From: UMGS1851 sp900555605
GTDB taxonomy: Bacteria; Bacillota; Clostridia; UBA1212; UBA1255
Direction of reading: 5' to 3'
Assembly: GCA_902472555.1 (NCBI GenBank)
Contig: CABROF010000056.1
Span: forward strand, 1-16,390
DNA length: 16,390 nt
Under the pieces are notes generated by a model. That model searched no databases. It had not been told where the DNA came from and was given only the letters and a program-made list of their open reading frames with translations. Shown one piece after another: positions 5,795 through 13,158 of this stretch. Each line of letters starts with the position of its first letter. Position 1 is the stretch's first letter. The position numbers and the translations under genes were made by a program.

Positions 5795-6982
5795 TTATAA
5801 AACCTCCCTTTGTGCTGAAAGCCGCAGTCCTTTCTCTGTATGTGAAACCGTCCTGACCACCCTTGGTCCAATTCTGCTGAGCAGCTCCGGTATGATGAGT
5901 CCTGCCTGCCGCGCCAGCGTCTCTGCAGAGATTTCCAAATCTCCGTCTTTCCCAATAATAACCGCCGTATCACCGGCACAAACCTGCGGGATATCCGTCA
6001 CATCCACCATCAGCTGATCCATACAGACCGCACCGATCATCGGCGCGCGCCGGCCATGGATCAGAAGCGCGCCGCCGCTGCCGGAAGCAGAACGCGGAAT
6101 GCCGTCTGCATACCCGATGGAGACCGCTGCAATGCGCATCGGCCGCACTGCTGTAAAGGTATGTCCGTAGCCGACACTATCGCCGGCAGAGAGCGTTCTG
6201 ACGACAGAGACTCTGGTCTTCAGGGACAATACGGGCCGAAGCGGCAGGGCTTTTCCCGGCAGCAGATATTGCTGGGAAATCAGGCCGTACAGGGCCGTTC
6301 CGGTACGCACGCAGTCACAGGCCAGCTCAGGATAATTCAAGACTCCGTAGCTGCTCAGCAGATGAAGCGTTCCGGGATTTCCGCCGCTGTGGCGAATTGC
6401 GGATACAGCTTGAAAGAAAGCATTTGCCTGCTGCTTTGTGAGAAGCACGTCCTCCGGGGAAGCGCTGTCGGCAGCAGAGAGCTGCGTATAAGTCCCCTGA
6501 ATGGAAAGATTGTGGCAGCTGTAAATTTTCTGCAGCTGCGGGAGACCGCGGCAGTCTTCCCCGAGGCGATGCAGACCGGTGTCAATTTTTACGTGCACGG
6601 CTATGGGCTTGCCGTATTGGTTCAGCTGCCGCGCGTATTTTACATCAACAACGGTCTGGCTGAGCCTGTAATGATATAAAAGAGGAATTTCCTCCGGATA
6701 AGTATAGCCGAGAATCAGAATCTGCCCGCGGATTCCGGCTTTTCGAAGCTTGATTGCCTCTTCGAGCGTGGCCACTGCAAAGGCCTCGATGCCTTCTCGG
6801 GAGAGGGCATCTGCAAGCAATACATCGCCGTGTCCGCAGGCGTTTGCTTTCAGTACGGCCATGATTTTGGTACGGACAGGTAAAATGCTGCGCACGGCCT
6901 GAACGTTATGACTGAGATTCCGCAGGTTCAGTTCAATATACGCACGGGCTTTTTCGCTGGGCTTCGTCAATGCCGAGTCCAT
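5795..6982 (-). CDS. vanT: VanT-like alanine/serine racemase, membrane domain absent
   Basis: A 395-residue fold-type III PLP racemase interconverting L- and D-Ala or D-Ser; a cytoplasmic location is inferred from the lack of membrane segments. The PLP lysine is Lys45 in LKANACGHG, and the catalytic tyrosine should be Tyr272 in VGYGHTF. Arg226 (VRTGTALYG) and GAVCMDQLMVDVTDIP (317-332) are conserved. By recalled alignment it is closest to the C-terminal half of VanTG, with AADS, SSYGVLNYPE and ELLSR shared. VanT proteins carry an N-terminal multi-helix membrane domain, absent here. Three active-site differences from classical Alr are seen: Cys49 for Tyr, Gln167 for His, and Pro365 where Alr has Tyr and VanT has Asn. 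AAAGGAG lies 9 bases before the ATG. The first 50 bases overlap the vanXY-like gene. A housekeeping alanine racemase remains the alternative. Confidence 0.85.
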   Translation of the reverse strand: MDSALTKPSEKARAYIELNLRNLSHNVQAVRSILPVRTKIMAVLKANACGHGDVLLADALSREGIEAFAVATLEEAIKLRKAGIRGQILILGYTYPEEIPLLYHYRLSQTVVDVKYARQLNQYGKPIAVHVKIDTGLHRLGEDCRGLPQLQKIYSCHNLSIQGTYTQLSAADSASPEDVLLTKQQANAFFQAVSAIRHSGGNPGTLHLLSSYGVLNYPELACDCVRTGTALYGLISQQYLLPGKALPLRPVLSLKTRVSVVRTLSAGDSVGYGHTFTAVRPMRIAAVSIGYADGIPRSASGSGGALLIHGRRAPMIGAVCMDQLMVDVTDIPQVCAGDTAVIIGKDGDLEISAETLARQAGLIIPELLSRIGPRVVRTVSHTEKGLRLSAQREVL

Positions 6983-7766
6983 ATGGCAGCACTCCTTTCT
7001 TTTGTAAAGCGCTCTTAATGGTAATCACAAATCCGTCGATATGATTCCCGGAAATCCGGACGGATGCCTCTGCAGGAAAATTAAGCTGCAGAGCCGGGTC
7101 CTTTGCGGCGGCGTAATAGATTTCATATTCAGCTGCTTCTGCATAGCGCCGCGTAAAACGCAGCGGCTTTCCGCCAAAGGGGAATCGCTTGAGATAATAC
7201 AGATATTCCTCCAGCGTCAATCCGTTTTTCTGCATAATTTCGGCATGGGGCACACCGACATATCGAAAATGCCACGGCTCCCGGGCTACCCCGGTAATGC
7301 TTTCTTTTTCTGCGGGATACCGTTCGATAAAGCCATATTGGGCTGCTGCCTGCCGAAATTTTCGGCAGATTCCTGTATTTGGAAAATCCGGACAAATCGG
7401 ATCGATCGCTTCCTGCTTAAGGCCCATATCAATCGCAAGTCCTGTCTGATGCTCGCTGCAGTCCGGCGGGGCGACGAATTTTACCGTAAAATCTCTGCCG
7501 TTATCCCGCATAGAATTCCGATATAACGCGGACTGTTCTGTTCGAGAGCGGAATCCGCTGACCGGAATCATTTCTTCCTGTCCATTCACAGCTGCAATCA
7601 GATCGTGCAGCTGCTGTGCGGCTTCCTGCTGCAGCTGGGTCCCGGGCACATCCGAAGCCACCGGAGATAGCTTGGGCCGTTTTCTGCCTGCTTTCATAGG
7701 AAAACAGCGATTTACCAAAAGCAGCGTTCCTTCTGAAACCTGATGGCGGTAAAGCGTACAGATCAT
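6933..7766 (-). CDS. vanXY: VanXY/VanY-type D,D-dipeptidase/carboxypeptidase (M15B)
   Basis: A zinc peptidase of 277 residues that would cleave D-Ala-D-Ala dipeptide and/or the terminal D-Ala of peptidoglycan precursors, clearing vancomycin-binding targets. Motifs of the family are intact: SGFRSRTEQ (70-78), SEHQTGLAID (104-113) and EPWHFRYVG (163-171). These give the expected zinc ligands His106, Asp113 and His166 and the catalytic base Glu163. No signal peptide or membrane anchor is seen, which favours the cytoplasmic VanXY type over membrane VanY. A C-terminal tail of about 80 residues follows the peptidase domain and ends in a beta-like VRISGNHIDGFVITI segment. The start at 7766 is supported by AAAGGAGC about 8 bases upstream; the longer frame to 7916 would run into the ligase gene. 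It lies 13 bases after the ligase stop and overlaps the racemase start by 50 bases. Confidence 0.88.
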   Translation of the reverse strand: MICTLYRHQVSEGTLLLVNRCFPMKAGRKRPKLSPVASDVPGTQLQQEAAQQLHDLIAAVNGQEEMIPVSGFRSRTEQSALYRNSMRDNGRDFTVKFVAPPDCSEHQTGLAIDMGLKQEAIDPICPDFPNTGICRKFRQAAAQYGFIERYPAEKESITGVAREPWHFRYVGVPHAEIMQKNGLTLEEYLYYLKRFPFGGKPLRFTRRYAEAAEYEIYYAAAKDPALQLNFPAEASVRISGNHIDGFVITIKSALQKKGVLPYGLGIDEAQRKSPCVY

Positions 7767-7779
7767 ATCGAAGCTCCTT

Positions 7780-8832
7780 TCATTCCTCTTGTGCGAGAGC
7801 AGCCAAACGGTCCAGCATTTCTGAAAACGGGATGCCGATTTTTGCAAGCATACTCGGATATCTGCTGGAAGCCGTGAGTCCGGGAATCGTATTAATTTCA
7901 TTAAAAATAATTTCATTTTCCGGGGTCAGGAAAAAGTCTGCCCGTGCAAATCCGCGGCAGCCGAGGGCTTCATATACCGTGGCTGCCGCCTGCTGAATGC
8001 GCCGCGCCGTATCGGACGGAATGCGGGCCGGCAGATGGATTTTTGATGATGCACGGCTGTATTTTTCCTGATAGTCAAAAAAATCGCCGGCCAGCTCAAT
8101 CTCATCTACAGCACCTAAAAGCAAATACTCGTTTCCGATAACAGCGCAGCCCACCTCAAATCCGGGAACCGCTTCCTCAATCACCACTTTAGAATCTGTC
8201 TCAAAGGCGTATTGCACGGCACGGGCCAGCATTTCTTCATTTGCAGCCTTTGTAATGCCAAAGGAGGAGCCTGCCCGGGCAGGCTTTACGAACAGCGGAT
8301 ATTTTAACCCGGCGGTACGCTGCTTCAGCTCCGGCAGGGAAACCGGATGATTGAGCACGGCGGAAGGCGGAACGCGCAGTCCGGCGGCTTGTGCCAGCGT
8401 GTGTGCGGCGGCTTTATCCATACCGGCCGCGGAAGCAAAGATTCCGCAGCCAATCAACGGAATCCCGGCTAATTCTGCCAGTCCCTGGACCGTACCATCC
8501 TCACCGTTTTTGCCGTGCAGTACGGGAAAAATAAGATCAACCGGGAGGCATATGCATTGTGCGCCGCTGTACTTTAAAATTCCGTGATGCCCGCGGTCCG
8601 GCGAAAGAATGGCAGGCGTGCAGGTTTCTTCTCCGTACCATTCGTCGCGCAGCAGCAGTTCGGGCGCTCCATGAAAGTGGAACCAGCGGCCGCTGCGGGT
8701 GATTCCTATTGTAAGAATCTCATATTTTTCCCGGTTAAAATTTGTAATGACCGCGTATGCAGACTGCAGGGATACTTCATACTCATTAGACATGCCGCCG
8801 AATATTACTAAAATCCGTTTTTTATTTATCAT
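7780..8832 (-). CDS. vanG: VanG-type D-Ala:D-Ser ligase (D-Ala-D-X ligase family)
   Basis: An ATP-grasp ligase of 350 residues, the length of VanG, joining D-Ala to a second D-residue for the peptidoglycan stem. Visible motifs: EYEVSLQSA (17-25) with the catalytic Glu, HGKNGEDG (106-113), the ATP-covering GSSFG (188-192) and NEINTIPG (311-318). Specificity clues: the omega loop reads DYQEKYSRASSKI, like VanG and VanC, and lacks the EKGSEN sequence I recall from VanA (D-Lac type). SRYP (323-326) is as in Van ligases, where host Ddl often has SMYP. By recalled alignment the whole protein tracks VanG closely. The ATG at 8832 follows AAAGGA by 12 bases; the alternative at 8844 would abut that site. 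First gene of the operon, so it sets the pathway: ligase, peptidase, racemase, VanW. A housekeeping Ddl is the alternative. Confidence 0.88.
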   Translation of the reverse strand: MINKKRILVIFGGMSNEYEVSLQSAYAVITNFNREKYEILTIGITRSGRWFHFHGAPELLLRDEWYGEETCTPAILSPDRGHHGILKYSGAQCICLPVDLIFPVLHGKNGEDGTVQGLAELAGIPLIGCGIFASAAGMDKAAAHTLAQAAGLRVPPSAVLNHPVSLPELKQRTAGLKYPLFVKPARAGSSFGITKAANEEMLARAVQYAFETDSKVVIEEAVPGFEVGCAVIGNEYLLLGAVDEIELAGDFFDYQEKYSRASSKIHLPARIPSDTARRIQQAAATVYEALGCRGFARADFFLTPENEIIFNEINTIPGLTASSRYPSMLAKIGIPFSEMLDRLAALAQEE

Positions 8833-8844
8833 CGCAGAAATCAT

Positions 8845-9099
8845 TCCTTTCGGTAAAGGTTTCCGGAGATGACCGCTCCGGTACGATCCCTATTTTACAG
8901 AATTGGACGGCGGTGTTTTTTAAAGGCCGCTTAGTGATTTCTTAAGATATCCTTACGGATGTATTAGTTTTTACGGAAGCAGCAGGCTGCTGCACATTTG
9001 TTATACGGAAGCTGCCGCTCCGGCTGCCCCGGAAGCAGGATACGGCAGCATATCAGGATTGTGCGGATACATTTTTAGATATTGCTGTTGACTCAAACG
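8845..9099. promoter_or_regulatory. Control region upstream of the vanG-like operon
   Basis: With the adjacent hairpin this forms a 390-base stretch with no gene (8833-9222). On the minus strand no good sigma-A promoter is evident: a TAAAAT at 8892-8897 has no matching -35. Instead TCCGTA (TACGGA on the plus strand) recurs at 8954-8959, 8972-8977 and 9004-9009. The first two are exactly 18 bases apart as TCCGTAA. A palindrome with arms GCAGCAG and CTGCTGC (8979-8993) and a GCTGCCG/CGGCAGC stem (9011-9017/9043-9049) lie between or near them. This may be an activator-dependent promoter region, which is inference. Confidence 0.35.
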
Positions 9100-9167
9100 G
9101 CAAAACAACAGAACCGCTGCAGGAAAAGGGCGGTATCGCCGTTTCCGCAGCGGTTCTGTTGTTTTGC
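9100..9167. terminator. Long hairpin terminator after the esterase gene
   Basis: Arms 9100-9120 and 9147-9167 are perfect 21-base complements containing CAACAGAACCGCTGC. A one-base bulge and five more pairs (9122-9126/9142-9146) follow, and the tip is a GGCG-GTAT-CGCC mini-hairpin (9129-9140). It lies 55 bases after the esterase stop and upstream of the vanG-like operon, so it should keep esterase transcription out of that operon. The T-rich run (TGTTGTTTTG) lies inside the stem rather than after it. Confidence 0.65.
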
Positions 9168-9222
9168 GTGAAAAAGTGACTGGGGCAGCTGTCCGCGATT
9201 TGCGATTCAGGCCCCTAAATCT

Positions 9223-10809
9223 TTATTTCATCCATTCGAACGCAGCCGCAGGATATCCGCCGCTGCTGCAGAGATTTGCATTTTCCGGATAAGCGAGAGG
9301 GATCATTCCGTAGCGGACCGCGGATACCCCTTCTTTAGAAAGGCGTACCTTTACGGTGCGGCTGTCAACAACTTCCGCCGCGGCAGCTTCTGCGGTCCCA
9401 TTATAAACACATTGGAAGCCTTTGAGTTCTGTTCCTTCCATAAGCTTGAGCCCTTCTCCGGCATGTGCAAACCGAATCAGGACTGCATCGCTTTCCCAGG
9501 TAACTTCTGCGGGCTGCGGTGAGCATACGTCGTCAGCAGACAGCTTGCCGTATATGGTTGCCAGCGCCAGCCGTCCCAGCCGCTGTCCCACCGGATTTTT
9601 GTTTTTCGGATGCGCCCAATCGTCCTCGTCCTCCCGGAAGCCCACATCCATGGATACTGCGAGATAAGAATTCGGTATAATGCTAAGGGCCTGGTACTGC
9701 GCGTTTCGGATCTCAGGAAGCTGCGGCCAGTAGGAAAGCTGATTTTCTCCGTGAGAAGAAAGCTGCACGTTGTAAAATGGAAAATCATATTGCCAGCGCG
9801 TGCGCAGCTCTTCTACAAAGGCTTTCAAATCCCGCGCATAATTCCGGTACATATCTCCGGCAGCTTCCGATTCGCCCTGATAGAACAGCATACCGGTAAA
9901 GGGCAGGCCCACAAAAGGCGAAATCAGAGAATTATAATACCCGCCCACCGGAACGGTGACGGTATCGGAATAGCCGAGTTCATTGGCTGTTTCCGCGGGC
10001 AGCAACTCCCGCAGACAGGCGCCGCCTGCTGCCGCCATGATCATGCCGATGGGAACCTCCGGCAGATTTTTACGCAGCTCCATTGCAAAATAGTAGCCGA
10101 TGGCTGAAAAATTCCCATAAGCGCCGCGCTCACAGCCGACCTGCCAGCGCCAGCGCGGATTGGTGACATCCTTTTGCGGCGCGCTATAATAGGCCGGATC
10201 TGAGATTACGTGGGTCCGTGTCTGCGTAAAAATCCGAATCTGGGAATCTGCTTTGATCTCATCTTTTAACGCAGACTGCTGTTCTTTTTCTAAATAAGCG
10301 ATGGTGGGCGTAAGCTGCAGCTCTGCGTTCGACTGACCGGATACGATCCAGACGTCACCCACCAATATGTTATCAAAGACGGTTTCTTCTCCCTGAATCG
10401 GTTTGATTCTCATGGTCTGAGGTTCAGCAGTTTCCGGATGAGGAGAAAACTGCATTTTCCAGTTTCCGTCCGCTCCGACCACCGCGTATCGCGTCTCACC
10501 CATAAAATCTCCGTATAAAATACCGCCCGGCTGATCTGCCCATCCCCATACCGTGACGTATTGGTTGCGCTGTACCACCATATTCGAAGAAAAAGCCCTG
10601 GAAACCTGATAAGTAATCAATTCTGCGGGATCCTCCGGCTCCGGCTGCGGGGTAAGCGCCGGAAGGGGCGTGGCTTGAATCGTCGGACTGGGTCCGGCTG
10701 GATTCGGATTTGGATTCGGGTCTGTGCCGGTCTGACAGCCAAATGCCGTCAGCGGAATCGCGAATGCCAGACAGAGCAGCAGCAGCCTTCTGTACTGTAT
10801 TTTACGCAT
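9223..10809 (-). CDS. Secreted lipoprotein esterase, sialate O-acetylesterase (SASA) family
   Basis: A 528-residue SGNH-type carbohydrate esterase that would remove acetyl groups from sialic acids or other acetylated glycans outside the cell. The N terminus is a lipoprotein signal: a basic start, a hydrophobic core, and lipobox TAFGC with Cys25 as the lipid-bearing residue, followed by an Asn/Pro-rich tether (29-60). The catalytic region shows GDVWIVSGQSNAE (151-163) with nucleophile Ser160, FYQGESE (309-315), and DWAHPKNKNPVG (397-408) with probable catalytic His400. A C-terminal beta-rich domain follows, as in YjhS/NanS-like proteins. AAGGAGG lies 4 bases before the ATG. It has its own promoter (10874-10902) and terminator (9100-9167), so it is a single-gene unit. 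Substrate is not resolved by sequence: sialate or xylan acetyl groups are both possible. Confidence 0.88.
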   Translation of the reverse strand: MRKIQYRRLLLLCLAFAIPLTAFGCQTGTDPNPNPNPAGPSPTIQATPLPALTPQPEPEDPAELITYQVSRAFSSNMVVQRNQYVTVWGWADQPGGILYGDFMGETRYAVVGADGNWKMQFSPHPETAEPQTMRIKPIQGEETVFDNILVGDVWIVSGQSNAELQLTPTIAYLEKEQQSALKDEIKADSQIRIFTQTRTHVISDPAYYSAPQKDVTNPRWRWQVGCERGAYGNFSAIGYYFAMELRKNLPEVPIGMIMAAAGGACLRELLPAETANELGYSDTVTVPVGGYYNSLISPFVGLPFTGMLFYQGESEAAGDMYRNYARDLKAFVEELRTRWQYDFPFYNVQLSSHGENQLSYWPQLPEIRNAQYQALSIIPNSYLAVSMDVGFREDEDDWAHPKNKNPVGQRLGRLALATIYGKLSADDVCSPQPAEVTWESDAVLIRFAHAGEGLKLMEGTELKGFQCVYNGTAEAAAAEVVDSRTVKVRLSKEGVSAVRYGMIPLAYPENANLCSSGGYPAAAFEWMK

Positions 10810-10873
10810 AGTACCTCCTTCTGCCGCCGGAAACTGCCGCGGCGGCTCTTTTCCGTATTATTTTTATATAATC

Positions 10874-10902
10874 ATTATAACATGGATACATTTTTAAATG
10901 AA
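10874..10902 (-). promoter_or_regulatory. Sigma-A-type promoter of the esterase gene
   Basis: On the minus strand a perfect TATAAT (plus coordinates 10874-10879) is preceded by TGT, an extended -10, and by a weak -35, TTCATT (10897-10902), at 17 bases. The leader to the ATG is about 60 bases and contains a G+C-rich hairpin-forming stretch near 10822-10843. Confidence 0.65.
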
Positions 10903-11065
10903 TAGGAGAAATGCATCGTGGATGCGACATTTCCTGCTGCCGGTGAGAGGCGCCGCGGACCCGGCTTGTCCCGCTGCTTGACCGGGACAGGCTGCGCCTT
11001 CTTATATGAAATTTGCCGTATGACGATGGTATCGTTTCTTCAATAGGAGGAAAATGCACAGGTGA
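10903..11065. terminator. Hairpin region after the yyaL-like gene
   Basis: GCTTGTCCCG (10964-10973) pairs with CGGGACAGGC (10983-10992) over a 9-base loop with one wobble pair. A second hairpin lies at about 10907-10931 (GAAATG/CATTTC and CATC/GATG with a bulge). Neither is followed by a clear T run on the minus strand, so the terminator assignment is weak. Nothing coding is supported here. Confidence 0.35.
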
Positions 11066-13075
11066 TCACCGAAGCTGCGGCAGGGAAAACGGGTCCGCTG
11101 CCGGCGGCAAACAGGTATTGTTCCGGCAGAGATAATACAGCGCGTCCTTTTGCGGAATCGGATAGGCAGCGGTAAAAGGGGCGATCTTTTCAAGTGCCGC
11201 TGCCGTTCTTTCGGTTTTCAGCAGCACGGTCCGTCCCGGATAATAACATGCCGCCTGATATTGCATAAGCTTCTCCGGAATGCCATTTTCTATCTCTGCG
11301 GAGGCCCCCCTGCCGCTTTTTCCGGCTGCGCAGCAAAGAAGCTGTTCAGAAGAAGAAAGCGCATCGAGCATAGCAACGGCGGCAAAGCAGTGTCCCATAG
11401 GATAATCCGCACCGGCTTCTACTAAAAACGCAAGCTGCGAGTCTGTATAGGAAAACCACTTGACAGATCCTGTTAAGGCTGCTAAACGCTGAAAAACAAA
11501 GGCTGCTACAGAATTTCCGGAGGGAAGCGCGCCGTCATAAGTTTCCTTGGGCCGCAGGAGCAGGGCTTCGCTGTCTGCTGCAGTCAAATAAAATCCGCCG
11601 CCGTGTTCGTCTTGAAAATATTTTGGAATCTGTTCCGCGAACCGAACCGCGCCTATGAGATGATGGGGCTCCCATGTGGCTTCATATAAATGCAGCAGCG
11701 CAAAGGCGCGGTATGCATAGTCATCTATCGTACCGGTGCCGCGGCTGCGGCCTTCGCGCCGGGAAATCCAGAGACGGCTTTCAGAATCCGTTAGAGACGC
11801 AGACAGAATTTGATCCGCACGCAGCGCGGCATCAAGATAGGCGGGAACTCCGAAGGCTGTATAAGCTTTTGCAAGTCCGGCGATCATCAGGCAGTTCCAG
11901 CCTGTTATGATCTTGTCGTCGGTCAGCAGCGAATACCGCTTCAGTCGGTAATGATATAGTTTTTCGCATATTTTTCTGATCTGGGGCAGTTCGGTCTGCC
12001 AATCGCCGTTGTGCAGAAGATTCGGAATATTCCGGCCCTCAAAGTTGCCTTCTTCGGAAATGCCGAACCGACTGCAGAACAGTGCGGCTTCTTCCTGCGT
12101 CAATACTTGCCGGAGTTCTTGTGAATCCAGCAGATAATAGGCGCCTTCGCGGCCGCCGCTGTCTGCATCCTGCGCGCTGTAGAAGGCGCCGTCGGAGCCT
12201 GTGAGCTCCCGCAGTACATAAGAAATGGTTTTTTCCGCGATTTCTTTATAAAGCGGCTTTTTCGTGATGAGATATGCCTCCGCATAGACATAGATCAAAA
12301 GCGCGTTATCATACAGCATTTTTTCAAAATGCGGCACAAGCCATCTTCTGTCTGTAGAATAACGGGAGAATCCGCCGCCGATATGATCAAAAATTCCGCC
12401 CCGATACATTTGTACCAGCGTTTTTTCGGCCATCCGCAGCGCTGCTGGGTCCTGCTTAAAAATTGATCTCCGCAGCAAAAATAACAGGATATGGGGTGTG
12501 GGAAATTTCGGAGCGCCGCCGAAACCGCCGAAGGATTCATCAAAGCTATCCTGCAGCTGTTCATATGCCGCTTCTGCAAATGATGCAGGCGCCGGCGCAT
12601 CTTTTGCCGCGGAGGGTTTTCCGCTGTAGGGCATACTTCGCAGCTGCTTACTGAGTTGCCTGCCGCTTTGCTGCAGATTGCCTTTTTCCCATTGCTCTGC
12701 CGCTGCCTTTAGCAGTTCCATCAGGCCTGCGGAACCATATCGTCCCTGCTTGGGAAAATACGTTCCCGCAAAAAAAGGTTCCTGGTCCGGGCTCATCAGA
12801 ATTGTCAGCGGCCAGCCGCCCTGTCCGGTCATGGCCTGGCAGACCTGCATATATACGGCATCAATATCCGGCCGTTCCTCCCGGTCTACTTTAATACTGA
12901 TAAAATTACGGTTCAATAATTCTGCCACGTCCGGATCCTCAAAGGATTCCTCTTCCATTACGTGGCACCAATGACATGTGCTTTTCGAACAAGTCAGCTG
13001 TACCCAATCGATAGAAATACAGGTTTTTTCTCCCTGTGTGCAGCGGAAAAGGCTTCCTCTCCCCAAGGGTACCAT
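11066..13075 (-). CDS. YyaL/DUF255 thioredoxin-domain protein, main frame (5' end disrupted)
   Basis: The YyaL/SPATA20-type family joins an N-terminal thioredoxin-like domain to an (alpha/alpha)6 barrel like that of N-acylglucosamine 2-epimerases; its reaction is not known. This frame contains STCHWCHVMEEESFED with the CxxC motif, VDREERPDID, FAGTYFP, FGGAPKFPTP, HFEKMLYDNALL, YSAQDADS, GWNCLMIAGLAKAY and SGNSVAAF, all expected family blocks. It has 669 residues from the ATG at 13075, but the first 30 or so residues are out-of-frame sequence. The true N terminus (NRLIGETSPYLLQHAYNPV) is encoded at 13158-12997 in another frame. The two frames are split by a 17-base insertion directly before the CxxC codons. 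Unless rescued by a -1 frameshift, the gene is probably inactive. Confidence 0.8.
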   Translation of the reverse strand: MVPLGRGSLFRCTQGEKTCISIDWVQLTCSKSTCHWCHVMEEESFEDPDVAELLNRNFISIKVDREERPDIDAVYMQVCQAMTGQGGWPLTILMSPDQEPFFAGTYFPKQGRYGSAGLMELLKAAAEQWEKGNLQQSGRQLSKQLRSMPYSGKPSAAKDAPAPASFAEAAYEQLQDSFDESFGGFGGAPKFPTPHILLFLLRRSIFKQDPAALRMAEKTLVQMYRGGIFDHIGGGFSRYSTDRRWLVPHFEKMLYDNALLIYVYAEAYLITKKPLYKEIAEKTISYVLRELTGSDGAFYSAQDADSGGREGAYYLLDSQELRQVLTQEEAALFCSRFGISEEGNFEGRNIPNLLHNGDWQTELPQIRKICEKLYHYRLKRYSLLTDDKIITGWNCLMIAGLAKAYTAFGVPAYLDAALRADQILSASLTDSESRLWISRREGRSRGTGTIDDYAYRAFALLHLYEATWEPHHLIGAVRFAEQIPKYFQDEHGGGFYLTAADSEALLLRPKETYDGALPSGNSVAAFVFQRLAALTGSVKWFSYTDSQLAFLVEAGADYPMGHCFAAVAMLDALSSSEQLLCCAAGKSGRGASAEIENGIPEKLMQYQAACYYPGRTVLLKTERTAAALEKIAPFTAAYPIPQKDALYYLCRNNTCLPPAADPFSLPQLR
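12980..12996 (-). other. 17-base insertion disrupting the yyaL-like gene
   Basis: Read on the minus strand this is TGACTTGTTCGAAAAGC, between the codons for GYS and TCHWC. AGC stands on both sides of the 14 bases TGACTTGTTCGAAA, like a 3-base target duplication. It is not an A run or a simple repeat, so it does not look like a common sequencing error. Confidence 0.7.
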
Positions 13076-13158
13076 GCTACAGGATTATATGCATGCTGAA
13101 GCAGGTAGGGAGAAGTCTCGCCGATTAATCGATTGGGCTTTCTATGAGCATTGTTCAA
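12994..13158 (-). pseudogene. N-terminal fragment of the YyaL/DUF255 gene
   Basis: A 54-residue frame starting at TTG (13158-13156), with a strong GGAGGTGA just upstream, and ending at TGA (12996-12994). It encodes the conserved family N terminus: NRLIGETSPYLLQHAYNPV, WYPWGEEAF and KKPVFLSIGYS. The family continues GYS-TCHWCHVM, but here GYS is followed by seventeen extra bases, TGACTTGTTCGAAAAGC (12996-12980), and only then by ACATGTCATTGG. The insertion brings an in-frame stop and shifts the frame. The TTG lies 19 bases after the stop of the tocopherol-cyclase-like gene, so the two genes form an operon. Confidence 0.85.

Noticed and set aside
6056..6679. 207-residue plus-strand frame inside the racemase gene
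   Set aside because: Antisense to a well-supported PLP racemase, with no ribosome site or family motifs.
10802..11059. 85-residue minus-strand frame between the yyaL-like and esterase genes
   Set aside because: It runs through a promoter and hairpins, has no ribosome site, and is Arg/Ser-rich without motifs.
11045..11064. AGGAGG-AAA-ATG tiny plus-strand reading frame
   Set aside because: It stops after three codons and has no known leader-peptide context.
12994..12996. TGA in the yyaL-like gene as a selenocysteine codon
   Set aside because: Decoding the TGA would not help, because the 17-base insertion also shifts the frame and the sequence after it in that frame does not match the family.
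12994..12998. RF2-like +1 frameshift at AGC TGA C in the yyaL-like gene
   Set aside because: A +1 shift leads to DLFEKHMSLVPR, which is not the conserved continuation; only a -1 shift reaches TCHWC, and no slippery heptamer is present.
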